In this document: positions 27,568-36,331 of the stretch, piece after piece
Layout of the letters: each line of letters starts with the position of its first letter
Position numbering within the stretch: position 1 is the stretch's first letter
Assembly: GCF_009903685.1 (NCBI RefSeq)
Contig: NZ_JAAABI010000005.1
Coordinates: forward strand, 1 to 64,000
From: Flagellimonas ochracea
GTDB taxonomy: Bacteria > Bacteroidota > Bacteroidia > Flavobacteriales > Flavobacteriaceae
Length of the DNA: 64,000 nucleotides
Direction: 5' to 3'
Program-made: the position numbers and the translations under genes
The notes under the pieces: model-generated
Seen by the model: only the letters and a program-made list of their open reading frames with translations
What the model was told of the DNA's origin: nothing
Databases searched by the model: none

Positions 27568-27978
27568 TTACCAATCTCCATATTCTGCAGAATTCTTTTG
27601 GGTTTCGTGCAAGGTTATGTGCAATAGATGGCCTTCCTTCAGCCTAGGCTTTAAAATATCATAAATAACCTTTACAAAATATTCTGTGGTTGGGAACAGA
27701 TTTTTGAATTCAGGGCAGTCCTCGTTCAAGTTTTTATGGTCGAATTTATCTTCAACTTCCTCTTTGATAAGTTTGCCCAAAATAGCCAAATCCATCACAA
27801 AACCCGTATCAGGGTCAACCTCACCTCTAATCCGAACCTCTAGATCAAAATTGTGCCCATGATAATTTGGACTATGGCATTTTCCAAAGACCGCAATGTT
27901 TTTTTCCGTGCTCCAATTTGGGTTGTGCAACCTATGGGCAGCATTAAAATGGGCTTTTCTGCAAATAGTGGCAATCAT
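27568..27978 (-). CDS. queD: 6-pyruvoyl/6-carboxytetrahydropterin synthase family protein
   Basis: The 136-residue product starts MIATICRKAHFNAAHRL; an in-frame TTG four codons earlier is rejected in favour of this ATG. Zinc histidines are visible in HFNAAH (near 11-16) and YHGHNF (near 44-49), and the catalytic Cys lies in KCHSPNYHGH. QueD makes 6-carboxy-tetrahydropterin for queuosine; the close relative PTPS makes a biopterin precursor, and this sequence, with FGKCHSPNYHGH, is near the PTPS side of the family. Transcribed toward tRNA-Val. Confidence 0.85.
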   Translation of the reverse strand: MIATICRKAHFNAAHRLHNPNWSTEKNIAVFGKCHSPNYHGHNFDLEVRIRGEVDPDTGFVMDLAILGKLIKEEVEDKFDHKNLNEDCPEFKNLFPTTEYFVKVIYDILKPRLKEGHLLHITLHETQKNSAEYGDW

Positions 27979-28023
27979 ACTGCAAAGCAAAGAAAAAGTA
28001 GTGAACCTTCATAGTGTAAGTTT

Positions 28024-28066
28024 ATAAAATAAAGGAACCCCCTATTTAGGAGGCTCCTTTTTCAAA
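28024..28066. terminator. Terminator of the susCD operon
   Basis: AAGGA (28032-28036) pairs with TCCTT (28055-28059) and, past one mismatch, CC..CCT with AGG..GG, closing a short AT loop. The minus strand runs into T-rich sequence complementary to 28027-28033. It lies 25-65 bases after the last sus-operon stop codon. Confidence 0.65.
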
Positions 28067-28090
28067 AAAAACACTGTATTTGAAATGTAA

Positions 28091-28966
28091 TTACAGATTA
28101 TCCAAACAGTAATCCAATAGTTCAACCCCTGCAGCAGGACTTGGTTGAAGATCAAGCACAACGTTGCCATTGGCTGAGGTTATCTGTGCAGTCACTTCTT
28201 CATCAAAATCTCCCGAAGTGAACATAATCCCAAGTACCTCGGCGTCTGTTGACACGTCAAAGGTAAAACTTGCGGAACCACCTGTTTCAAATGTGTATGA
28301 AGTGGTTTCACCATCAACAGTGATGTCCAGGCTTGCATTGTTCCAGCCATCACCAAAAGAATCTTGCATTTCTACGGACCAAGTTCCAGCGGTTGGTTTG
28401 GTAGGTGGACAAACCACTGGGGATGTATATGCAAAAGGAGAACTGAAGAAAGAACCATTGGCAACAGTGCCGGCGGCGTTGTTGGTGAATACTCTGCCAT
28501 CAGTCAATGTAGCTTCTAGTCTGAAGTTAAATACGTCTCCCCCATCAATATCATCAAAGTCAACCCCCGATGCTGCAATGGCCTCCGCATAGGTAAACGA
28601 TATATCGCCCCTTGGAAATCCAAAAGGTCCGGGAGAGAAGCTTGAAGCAGAAACAGTCCCAATAAGGCCTTCATCAGTGCTAAGATCAGGATCTCCTTCT
28701 TCAATTGTCGTGTCAGAGAAAGAAACATATATGTCGATTTCAGACAAAAGTGCTCCACCTTCTATATCCTGTACCTCCAAGGTTCTTCCCCAAACAGATT
28801 CCGTATCAGAAATACTAAAATCATCACCTAAACTGGCGACAGTCCTCAATACAAGGCCACGGGATACCGTTTCTTGAACTTGATCTACAATTTCATCCGC
28901 TTCAGTACATGAAATAGTAAACGCTAGCCCCATTGCTAGAATTAAGTATATTTTTATTTTTTTCAT
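28091..28966 (-). CDS. SusCD-associated outer-membrane lipoprotein of unknown ligand
   Basis: The 291-residue product has a lipobox at Cys20 (AFTISC) and an acidic, beta-rich body. The C-terminal third contains DSFGDGWNNASLDITVDG, a motif found in extracellular beta-sandwich domains of secreted bacteroidete proteins. As the third gene behind susC and susD, 28 bases after susD, it is probably a surface accessory binding protein (SusE/F role by position). No homology to SusE itself is claimed. Confidence 0.75.
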   Translation of the reverse strand: MKKIKIYLILAMGLAFTISCTEADEIVDQVQETVSRGLVLRTVASLGDDFSISDTESVWGRTLEVQDIEGGALLSEIDIYVSFSDTTIEEGDPDLSTDEGLIGTVSASSFSPGPFGFPRGDISFTYAEAIAASGVDFDDIDGGDVFNFRLEATLTDGRVFTNNAAGTVANGSFFSSPFAYTSPVVCPPTKPTAGTWSVEMQDSFGDGWNNASLDITVDGETTSYTFETGGSASFTFDVSTDAEVLGIMFTSGDFDEEVTAQITSANGNVVLDLQPSPAAGVELLDYCLDNL

Positions 28967-28994
28967 TGTATTATGTTTTGCGTTTTAGATATAA

Positions 28995-30728
28995 TCAGTT
29001 CGAGAACGGGAATGATGGTCCTGCTGCGTTGTTATCCCAAAAGACCTGTACACCTAGTGTTGATTTCTGGGTTATGTTCGAATTAGATGTGACCGCTTGA
29101 TTGGGGTAGAACATCGATCTGGGAAAATTTCCGGGATTTGGTTCCCTGTTGGGTTGCAGACTATTTGGAAAACCTGTTCTTCTGTAGAAATTATAGGTCT
29201 CTATCCCATTCCCATAATGGGCAACAAAATAGTTTTCAGCCAATACATTCCACTGGTCATCACCTGATGCTGCCCCAAATGCTGCCACTTCCGCATTGAT
29301 GAAGTCGGTAACATCTGTTGTGGATGGTTCAAAAGACAAATCGGCACTGGTATCCAAAGAAGCAAAATTCTGAACTTTAGCAATTTGTTTGATCATACCA
29401 GCTTCCATAAAGCCTTGAGCTGCTGCTGGGTTGCCTTGTGCCAAAGCGATTTCTGCTCTCCAAAAATCAACCATAAAGGCATTGAGTATAGGCGTTACAC
29501 CAACCCCTCCACCTCCAAGGGATGCTGGATCTGTTGGCTGTGCAACAGCACGGAAGCTGCCATCATCAAAACTTCCTCCCGCTGGATATACTCCCCAAGT
29601 TGTTCTTAGTGGACCGTCGGGAGGGGTACCTTCGTCGTCACCATGATCTCGCCCCCAATATCCGTTCGGAAGGCTACAGAAAGTAAAACCTCCCGAAACA
29701 TAATGGGTAGGGGGTGTTTGAAGGGAACACCTTATGGTCTGCTCGTCTGGTGGGATTTCTTCTCCAGGCACTTGGCTTGTCTGACGATAGAAGTAATACC
29801 TTAATCTTGGATCATTGTTTACTTGCATGTCATTCATCAACCAATTGGATGCGTAGTCACCGGGACCATTCGATACATAATTTAGCCCATATCTTGGATG
29901 CCTGTTATCTGGTTGCGCAGCACTTGTGCCCGGCCAGTTGAAATCCAAATCATCTGCAGTATCAGTGATATAGTTGCCCGATGCAACTATCGCATTGAAG
30001 GCATCGATAGCTCCTGGATCAACCAATCGAGTTTGTAGATATAGCTTCATTTTCAAAGTGTTCGCTGCTTTTACCCATTTTGTGTAGTCATTATTGTAAA
30101 TGAGGTCGGTTGCGGGATTTGAAGAAGTCGAGTTTGTAAAATTGATTACAGCTTGATCCAGCAGAGCTTGAGCTGCATCATAAACTGACTCACCACTATC
30201 AAGAACAGCATTCACAATTTCTGGTGCTTGTACGGCCTCAGAATATGGAATGTCTCCAAAGAAATCGACCAAGGAACTTATCACGTAAGCCTCTATGAAT
30301 TGCGTTATGCCCAGATGACGCGTAAGCCCGGCCTCTTCCGCCAAGGGTGTCATCAAACGTATATCGAACAGGATTCCTCTATAGGCATTGTCCCATTCAT
30401 CGTCCACATCACTATCTTGATAGGTGCTTTCATAATCCCTGCTTCGCATTTGCATTACCCGGGTCAATTCCATTCCCAAAGGGGATAGGCCATCTCCGAA
30501 TTGGAATCCTCCAGTCACAAAATTGTCATTGGGATCCCCAGCTACATCACCATCCAAATGTCTTGCAAAATCTTCTTGTATGGATGTAATGAAGAAGTCA
30601 GGAGAAGATAGTTCTGGCGTCAAAAAGTTTGGATCTTCTGTAATATCCAACTCAGAAACTTCGCATGAAGTCATCAATAAGAGTCCTGCAAAAAGACTCC
30701 ATGTCATATATTTTGTTATTCTTTTCAT
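28995..30728 (-). CDS. susD: SusD/RagB-family nutrient-binding lipoprotein
   Basis: The 577-residue product has a lipobox at Cys22 (LLLMTSC) and the helical SusD-like body, including the N-terminal DITEDPNFLTPEL segment and the C-terminal RRTGFPNSLQPNREPNPGNFPRSMFYP region (in parts) typical of SusD-2-like proteins. It caps the SusC transporter at the cell surface and binds the substrate. It sits 17 bases after susC. No glycoside hydrolase or sulfatase is linked, so the substrate may be a peptide, small glycan or other ligand. Confidence 0.92.
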   Translation of the reverse strand: MKRITKYMTWSLFAGLLLMTSCEVSELDITEDPNFLTPELSSPDFFITSIQEDFARHLDGDVAGDPNDNFVTGGFQFGDGLSPLGMELTRVMQMRSRDYESTYQDSDVDDEWDNAYRGILFDIRLMTPLAEEAGLTRHLGITQFIEAYVISSLVDFFGDIPYSEAVQAPEIVNAVLDSGESVYDAAQALLDQAVINFTNSTSSNPATDLIYNNDYTKWVKAANTLKMKLYLQTRLVDPGAIDAFNAIVASGNYITDTADDLDFNWPGTSAAQPDNRHPRYGLNYVSNGPGDYASNWLMNDMQVNNDPRLRYYFYRQTSQVPGEEIPPDEQTIRCSLQTPPTHYVSGGFTFCSLPNGYWGRDHGDDEGTPPDGPLRTTWGVYPAGGSFDDGSFRAVAQPTDPASLGGGGVGVTPILNAFMVDFWRAEIALAQGNPAAAQGFMEAGMIKQIAKVQNFASLDTSADLSFEPSTTDVTDFINAEVAAFGAASGDDQWNVLAENYFVAHYGNGIETYNFYRRTGFPNSLQPNREPNPGNFPRSMFYPNQAVTSNSNITQKSTLGVQVFWDNNAAGPSFPFSN

Positions 30729-30745
30729 CTTAGAATCTTTTTTTG

Positions 30746-33700
30746 TTAAAATGTTGCTTTTACACTCATCCCATACCTTCTTGAACTTGGTCCATTGAGA
30801 AATTCAAACCCAAATCCGTTTCCTACACCAGTTCCTGAGGTGTTTGGATCAAAGTTGGCGCCATCTGGAGTGTTGATGGCGTCATACCAAAGGTTTTGTC
30901 CAGAAAGGGTGAATGACAAGCTTCCAAAGGGGGTTTTGTCCAAAAACTTCTTGGGTAAAGAATAGCCAAGGCTAATCTCCTGTAAGCGAATCACCGACGC
31001 ATCCCAAATTTGCAATTCGGAGATATTGCCCAAAATATTGTTGAAGAAATAATCCGAATTATTTATTTGGACATCGTTTACACGCCCATCACTTTGTTGT
31101 ACCCCTGGAAGAACGAACGTGTTTTCCCTGTCAAGAGTTTCCACAATAAGACCTCTACCAAGCAGTGTGGAGATTGTGCTGGACCATATGTCGCCACCAC
31201 TGGTGTAACTCAACTGGAAACCAAAATTGAAGTTTTTATAAGAAAAGGAGTTGATCATGTTACCAACCCAATCTGGATTTGGATCTCCGATTACACCATC
31301 TTGCGGATCCTGAACAAAGTCACCAATGGCATTTACTACAAATTCTCCATCATCGTTTCTAAGGATTCTGGATCCATAAATTACCCCCAGGGGCTGGCCT
31401 TCGATGGCCGCGTTGCCCAAGTTGCCAAAACCAGAGTATACAATAAGGTCCGTATTTGCTCCAAGGTCTATCACCTCAGTTTCATTGGCAGTAAAATTGA
31501 TGTTGGTCTGCCAATTAAATCCACCTTCATTTTTAGGTCTTAGTAGATTAAGACCCAAATCTATCTCAACACCTTCTCCTTGGATCTCACCTACATTGGT
31601 GTTGGTCCTGAAAAATCCTGATGAAGGGTCTAAAGGTTGTGATACTATAAGGTCTGTTGTGTTACGCTGAAATACGGATGCGTCCAAAGTAATTCTTCCG
31701 TCCCACCATCTGGATTCGATTCCTATTTCAATCTCATCGACCCGTTCTGGTTTAAGGTCTGGATTTCCCAATGTCAAGGGACTTGTATTAGATACAATAT
31801 TTGTTCCTGTTGGATCTTGGAAATCCTGAGTGTCCAATACAAGACGGTTGGCCACAGGGAAGTTGTCCGAATTTAAGTCAGGAAAACCTGCAGATGTTCC
31901 ATAACCTGCCCGAATTTTCAAATAGTTCAGTATGTTTTCACTTTTCAGCCCATCAAAGGCGGTGGTGGGTACGAAGGAGACACTGGCACTGGGATAGAAC
32001 AGCGATCTGTTTGCTTTTGATAGGTTAGAAGCCCAATCGTTTCTACCGGCCAAGGTCACAAAAACATAGTTGTCATAGTCGAATTCAACTTGCCCATAAA
32101 ACCCAACAAGATTCCGCTCCGAAGACTGTTGAATCTCATTTTGGTTCAAGAAGTTGAAATGCCGCAATACACCAAATACCTGTTGCGCGTCGCTGGCAAC
32201 ACCACTTTGATCAAATATCTCCCTTCTTCCATTGACCCCTAAGTTGAATGTGGTGCCAATCTTCTCAGTAATGTCATAATCACCGTTTAGTGCCAAATTA
32301 TGGTCCCAAATGGTGTTTGTATTGTTCCAGGTCTCGTAAATACCACTTGCAAGTCTTGGTTGCGGAACATTTCCATTGATTCCTCCTTTGTTTTGGAAGT
32401 TTACATTATTCTCACTGTATACATCAATACCTGCCCTGTAAATGACATTCAAATTTTCATTTAGGTCGTATTGAAGGCCTAGGTTTCCAAAAACCCTATT
32501 GGTCTCCTGTCTTGTTCCAGCATTATTGGCCGTCCATAACGGGTGTTGAATATCATTACCATTTCTGTAGTAAATACTACTACCGTCAATGGGGCTCTGG
32601 AAAGGCAATCCTACAACATCTATGCTGCGAGGGGTAAAGAACAAATCGCCAAATACAGAAGATCCTGAACCAGTTGCACCGTTACCTTGGCTCAATGCCA
32701 CGGGAGGTGAAATAAATTTGGTTCGGGCAAAATTCAACGCCCCCGTAACCGTGAATTTATTTGACAATTGCGCTCGACCTCCAATGCCTATATTATTTCT
32801 ACCAAGGCTGTTTCCTGGTGTAAAACCTATGTCTTTTAAGTATCCGTAGTTAGCATTGTAAGATACTTTTCCATCATCGGATGCCCCACTTACATTGACA
32901 GATAGATTGGATACCGTACCTGTTTTGAAAAAGTTCTCAAAACTGTCATAAGGTCTCCATTCGTATCGCGCATTGGCAAATTCTGGAAATGCTTGCTGCC
33001 CTGCTGCGGAAATGGAGTAGGGGTGCGGAAGGGTACCTTGATCATCAAAAGCTGTGCTGTTTCCCCAACCGGAAATCCCGTCTCTATCAAAGCTAGGCCC
33101 CCAGTTACTGAAAAACCATCCGAAGGATTGGTCAAAACCATTTCCAAATTGATCCTGATAATTTGGGGTGGATGCTATTTCGTTAAAGAAAAAGGATGAG
33201 GTTACAGAAATTTCGGTTTTTTTGACTCCTTGACCGCCTTTACCTGCTTTGGTCGTAATTAAAATAACCCCGTTGCGTCCCAAAGATCCATAGAGCGTTG
33301 CTGCGGCGAGACCTTTAAGCACGTTTACGCTTTCAATGCTATTTGGATCTAAATCCAAAAACCTACTTGAACCGTTGTTGCTGTTTATAAAGTCCTGCCT
33401 GGAACCCTGCCTACCAGAAGGATTGGTATCCGCATTGAACGGAACACCATCTACAATGAAAAGCGGCTGGTTACTTTGACTGAATGAGTTGAATCCTCGG
33501 ATAATGATGTTGGTACCCGAACCTGACAAACCACTTTGCTGTGTGATGTTGACACCGGAGGCCTTTCCAAGAAGTACCCGACCAATATCACCTTCTGCGC
33601 GTTGTTCAATTTGTTCAGAATTCACTTCGGCCACTGCATAGCCCAGGGCTTGTTTCTCTCTGCGTATACCAAGAGCGGTTACCACCACTTCTTCCAATGC

Positions 33701-34000
33701 CTGAGTATCCTCATCCATTTGAATGTTTATTACATCTTGGGTTCCTACTACACGGCTTTCCGGTCTTTGGCCTATATAGGTATAAACCAACGTTTGTCCA
33801 ACACTGGCAGTTATGGCGTAGTTACCATCAAAATCGGATTGGGTTCCAGTGGTAGTGCCTTCAACCAAAATGTTGACCCCTGGGAGTGGAATCCCTGTTT
33901 GATCAACGATGGTTCCCGTAATTGTTTTTTCTTGAGACCGTGCCGCTGTTATACACAACAACACAAAGACCAGTGTCCCAAACAGTTTTTTTACTTTCAT
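30746..34000 (-). CDS. susC: SusC/RagA-family TonB-linked outer-membrane transporter
   Basis: The 1084-residue product has a signal peptide (about 1-22, ending in ARSQ), a carboxypeptidase-like regulatory domain (about 25-100, GTIVDQTGIPLPGVNILV), a TonB-box-like EEVVVTALGIRREK stretch near 103-116, a plug domain with NIIIRGFNS and PLFIVDGVP, and a long beta-barrel ending in an aromatic F at the C-terminus. It imports a substrate held by SusD, with energy from TonB/ExbBD. Length is typical. Confidence 0.95.
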   Translation of the reverse strand: MKVKKLFGTLVFVLLCITAARSQEKTITGTIVDQTGIPLPGVNILVEGTTTGTQSDFDGNYAITASVGQTLVYTYIGQRPESRVVGTQDVINIQMDEDTQALEEVVVTALGIRREKQALGYAVAEVNSEQIEQRAEGDIGRVLLGKASGVNITQQSGLSGSGTNIIIRGFNSFSQSNQPLFIVDGVPFNADTNPSGRQGSRQDFINSNNGSSRFLDLDPNSIESVNVLKGLAAATLYGSLGRNGVILITTKAGKGGQGVKKTEISVTSSFFFNEIASTPNYQDQFGNGFDQSFGWFFSNWGPSFDRDGISGWGNSTAFDDQGTLPHPYSISAAGQQAFPEFANARYEWRPYDSFENFFKTGTVSNLSVNVSGASDDGKVSYNANYGYLKDIGFTPGNSLGRNNIGIGGRAQLSNKFTVTGALNFARTKFISPPVALSQGNGATGSGSSVFGDLFFTPRSIDVVGLPFQSPIDGSSIYYRNGNDIQHPLWTANNAGTRQETNRVFGNLGLQYDLNENLNVIYRAGIDVYSENNVNFQNKGGINGNVPQPRLASGIYETWNNTNTIWDHNLALNGDYDITEKIGTTFNLGVNGRREIFDQSGVASDAQQVFGVLRHFNFLNQNEIQQSSERNLVGFYGQVEFDYDNYVFVTLAGRNDWASNLSKANRSLFYPSASVSFVPTTAFDGLKSENILNYLKIRAGYGTSAGFPDLNSDNFPVANRLVLDTQDFQDPTGTNIVSNTSPLTLGNPDLKPERVDEIEIGIESRWWDGRITLDASVFQRNTTDLIVSQPLDPSSGFFRTNTNVGEIQGEGVEIDLGLNLLRPKNEGGFNWQTNINFTANETEVIDLGANTDLIVYSGFGNLGNAAIEGQPLGVIYGSRILRNDDGEFVVNAIGDFVQDPQDGVIGDPNPDWVGNMINSFSYKNFNFGFQLSYTSGGDIWSSTISTLLGRGLIVETLDRENTFVLPGVQQSDGRVNDVQINNSDYFFNNILGNISELQIWDASVIRLQEISLGYSLPKKFLDKTPFGSLSFTLSGQNLWYDAINTPDGANFDPNTSGTGVGNGFGFEFLNGPSSRRYGMSVKATF

Positions 34001-34407
34001 AGAGTTAAAAGTTTTGTTAGTAATTAATGAGTTAGCGCAACTGAGAAAGGCAGGCGGGAGAAGGTGTTTGATAGCTAATTCAAATAATACTCCCTAGTAC
34101 GAAAACAAAACTTAATGGAAAGTCTCTATTTATAAGGTAGTAAGGCCTCTCACCGCCTTACCTTTACAATTGCAATAACAAAGCAACCGCAACCTGAATA
34201 AAATGGGGTACTTCTAAAACGGGAAGAACTTTTTAAATTTCCGTGCCCAACGGAAAGAACTGTTTTTAACATTTTTTTATCGGAGACCAAAGGGGTTTGA
34301 TGATTTTTTGGGTGGTATTTTTTGAATGTAAGAGACTATACTAGAAGAGTACCAGCACTGTATTATAGGTAAAGATTAGTCGAAATTCTTGAATCTTGTG
34401 TACTGTG
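34001..34407. other. Intergenic region upstream of susC, with a bulged hairpin
   Basis: No gene is seen. The likely susC leader holds a hairpin at 34134-34164: AAGGT pairs with ACCTT and AAGGC with GCCTT, separated by a 3-base bulge. No exact TAnnTTTG element was found for susC on the minus strand. A regulator site for the adjacent AraC protein could lie here but is not recognisable. Confidence 0.4.
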
Positions 34408-34857
34408 TCAGGAAGCATACCTAACTAAGTTTCGGTAATCGTTGGGAGATAGACCGGTCTCCTTTTTAAAGGCACAATAAAAGCTGGTTTTGCTGTTGAA
34501 TCCAACTTCATACATTACTGCTTTAACACTCAGCATCGGTTGGGTAAGCAATAAATTCTGAGCCTCCTTTATTCTGTAATGATTTAGTAAAGCATAGAAA
34601 TTCTTTTGCAGATACTCGTTAAGCACCTGTGATACTTTATAGCGGTCCTTTTCAATATGTTGGGAAAGTTCATTGAGACCAATGGAGCCGTCCTTAAAAA
34701 GTCTATCTTCTTCGAGGGCCAAAACAATTTTTTGTTTGATCTCAAAAGCTTCTTCCGGGGTTAATCCAGACTTGACATATTTACATGTCATAAGATTGTT
34801 CAACTCATCTGAAGGAACTTTTTTATTGGAGAAAAATGTGGTTAGAAGTTTTCTCAT
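34408..34857 (-). CDS. AraC-type DNA-binding protein without a sensor domain
   Basis: A 149-residue protein made mostly of an AraC helix-turn-helix domain (about 45-147), with the second helix-turn-helix signature EVGFNSKTSFYCAFKKETGLSP. Only about 40 residues precede it, so no sensor or membrane domain is present. It could act as a stand-alone regulator of the neighbouring susC operon, or be the remnant of a longer membrane-bound regulator; no open frame in the 136 bases upstream extends it. Confidence 0.82.
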   Translation of the reverse strand: MRKLLTTFFSNKKVPSDELNNLMTCKYVKSGLTPEEAFEIKQKIVLALEEDRLFKDGSIGLNELSQHIEKDRYKVSQVLNEYLQKNFYALLNHYRIKEAQNLLLTQPMLSVKAVMYEVGFNSKTSFYCAFKKETGLSPNDYRNLVRYAS

Positions 34858-34993
34858 CTGGCTTTGCTATAAACTAACATATATCTAGTTACAACAATAT
34901 CAGTGAGTTGCGGTTTTTTCCGATAAGGATTTACGTTAAATCACTTCGGGAGACTTTACTTTTCTATGAATTGAAGGACGATTTCTACTTGTG

Positions 34994-36268
34994 TTAAAGT
35001 ACATCTAAAACCCTTTCAAGCGCCATTCCACGGGAACCTTTTATCAAAAGGCTAGCATGTTTGATAGGGTTGGACGATAGGTAATTTTTTAGAGAATCAA
35101 ATGTGTTGAATTTTTTGAAAGAAGTTCGGACTTTGTTGAAGTTCTCACCTATTAAAAAAACGTTTGGAAATCCAGATGCTTCGCAGAAGTCTGCTATTTC
35201 TTGGTGTTCTTTGTCAGCATCTTCTCCGAGCTCAAACATATCGCCCAGGATAAGAAATTTATCATCGCTTTTGATGATTTTAAAATGTTCCAAAGCAGCT
35301 TTCATGCTCGTGGGATTGGCATTATAGGCATCTAAGATGATGACGAGTCCATTGCGCTCAATCACTTGTGAACGATTGTTCTCTGGAATGTAGGATTCAA
35401 TGGCAGCCTTGATGTCCTCCAAGGGAACATTGAAATATTTTCCCATCATGACGGCGGCACAGCAGTTGGAAAAGTTGTATTGACCAACAAGTTTTGTGCG
35501 GCATTGCACGCCCTCCATTTCAAGGACAACATGAGGATTGGTTTCAATTAAAGAAATGATATAATATTGGGGGTTTTCGGTGCTGAACCCTATTTTTTTT
35601 ACATAAGAATCCAGTTTTTCGATTTGTATAGGGTCGTCAGCATTTAAAAAGACATGTTTGTCATTGGATAAAAGGTAATTGTATAATTCGCTTTTGCCTT
35701 TTATGACCCCTTCAACTCCTCCAAAACCCTCTAAATGTGCCTTTCCAAAATTGGTTATGTAGCCAAAGTCGGGTTGGACGATGTTACTTAAAAAAGCAAT
35801 TTCGCCTTGATGGTTAGCTCCCATTTCCACAATGGCGATTTCGGTATCCGCTTTAATGGACAGCAGGGTCAAAGGAACTCCTATGTGGTTGTTCAGGTTG
35901 CCTTGGGTTGAAACGGTCCTGTACTTTTTGGAAAGGACGGCATTGATCAATTCCTTTGTCGTGGTCTTTCCATTGCTTCCGGTCAGTGCAATTATTTTTG
36001 CCTTGCTATAATTTCTGTGGAAAACAGCAAGCTTTTGCAACGTTTCCAATGCATCTTCAAAAAGAATACATCTATCCGAAATTTTATACGCCGCCTCATC
36101 AACTATGGCATAAGCCGCCCCTTTGTCAAGGGCTTCTTTGGCGTATTCATTTCCATTGAAATTAGGACCTTTTAGCGCAAAAAAAAGGCAATTATGGGTT
36201 ACCCTACGGCTATCGGTGCAAATGTCCGGGTGCTCCAAAAACAGAGCGTGAAGTTTATCCAAAGTCAT
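34994..36268 (-). CDS. murF: UDP-MurNAc-tripeptide-D-Ala-D-Ala ligase MurF
   Basis: The 424-residue Mur ligase attaches D-Ala-D-Ala to the UDP-MurNAc tripeptide in the cytoplasm. The N-terminal TDSRRV motif (18-23), the P-loop GSNGKTTTKE near 96-105, EMGANHQGEI near 147-156 and LDAYNANPTSMK near 314-325 are the classic MurF blocks. It lies behind the gldJ terminator, so it should have its own promoter; a near-match (TATCTTCG) lies just upstream of the ATG. Confidence 0.95.
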   Translation of the reverse strand: MTLDKLHALFLEHPDICTDSRRVTHNCLFFALKGPNFNGNEYAKEALDKGAAYAIVDEAAYKISDRCILFEDALETLQKLAVFHRNYSKAKIIALTGSNGKTTTKELINAVLSKKYRTVSTQGNLNNHIGVPLTLLSIKADTEIAIVEMGANHQGEIAFLSNIVQPDFGYITNFGKAHLEGFGGVEGVIKGKSELYNYLLSNDKHVFLNADDPIQIEKLDSYVKKIGFSTENPQYYIISLIETNPHVVLEMEGVQCRTKLVGQYNFSNCCAAVMMGKYFNVPLEDIKAAIESYIPENNRSQVIERNGLVIILDAYNANPTSMKAALEHFKIIKSDDKFLILGDMFELGEDADKEHQEIADFCEASGFPNVFLIGENFNKVRTSFKKFNTFDSLKNYLSSNPIKHASLLIKGSRGMALERVLDVL

Positions 36269-36280
36269 TAATCGAAGATA

Positions 36281-36308
36281 AAAAAAAGCCCTGATTAAAA
36301 ATCAGGGC
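36281..36308 (-). terminator. Rho-independent terminator of gldJ
   Basis: GCCCTGAT at 36288-36295 pairs perfectly with ATCAGGGC at 36301-36308 around a 5-base loop. On the minus strand it is followed by seven T residues. It begins 24 bases after the gldJ stop. Confidence 0.92.
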
Positions 36309-36331
36309 AGATAAACAACTTTACCTAAAAG

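Noticed and set aside
27459..27647. Plus-strand open frame starting MVGYTGFEPVTSALS
   Set aside because: It is the antisense of tRNA-Val(GAC), a well-known false protein arising from tRNA genes.
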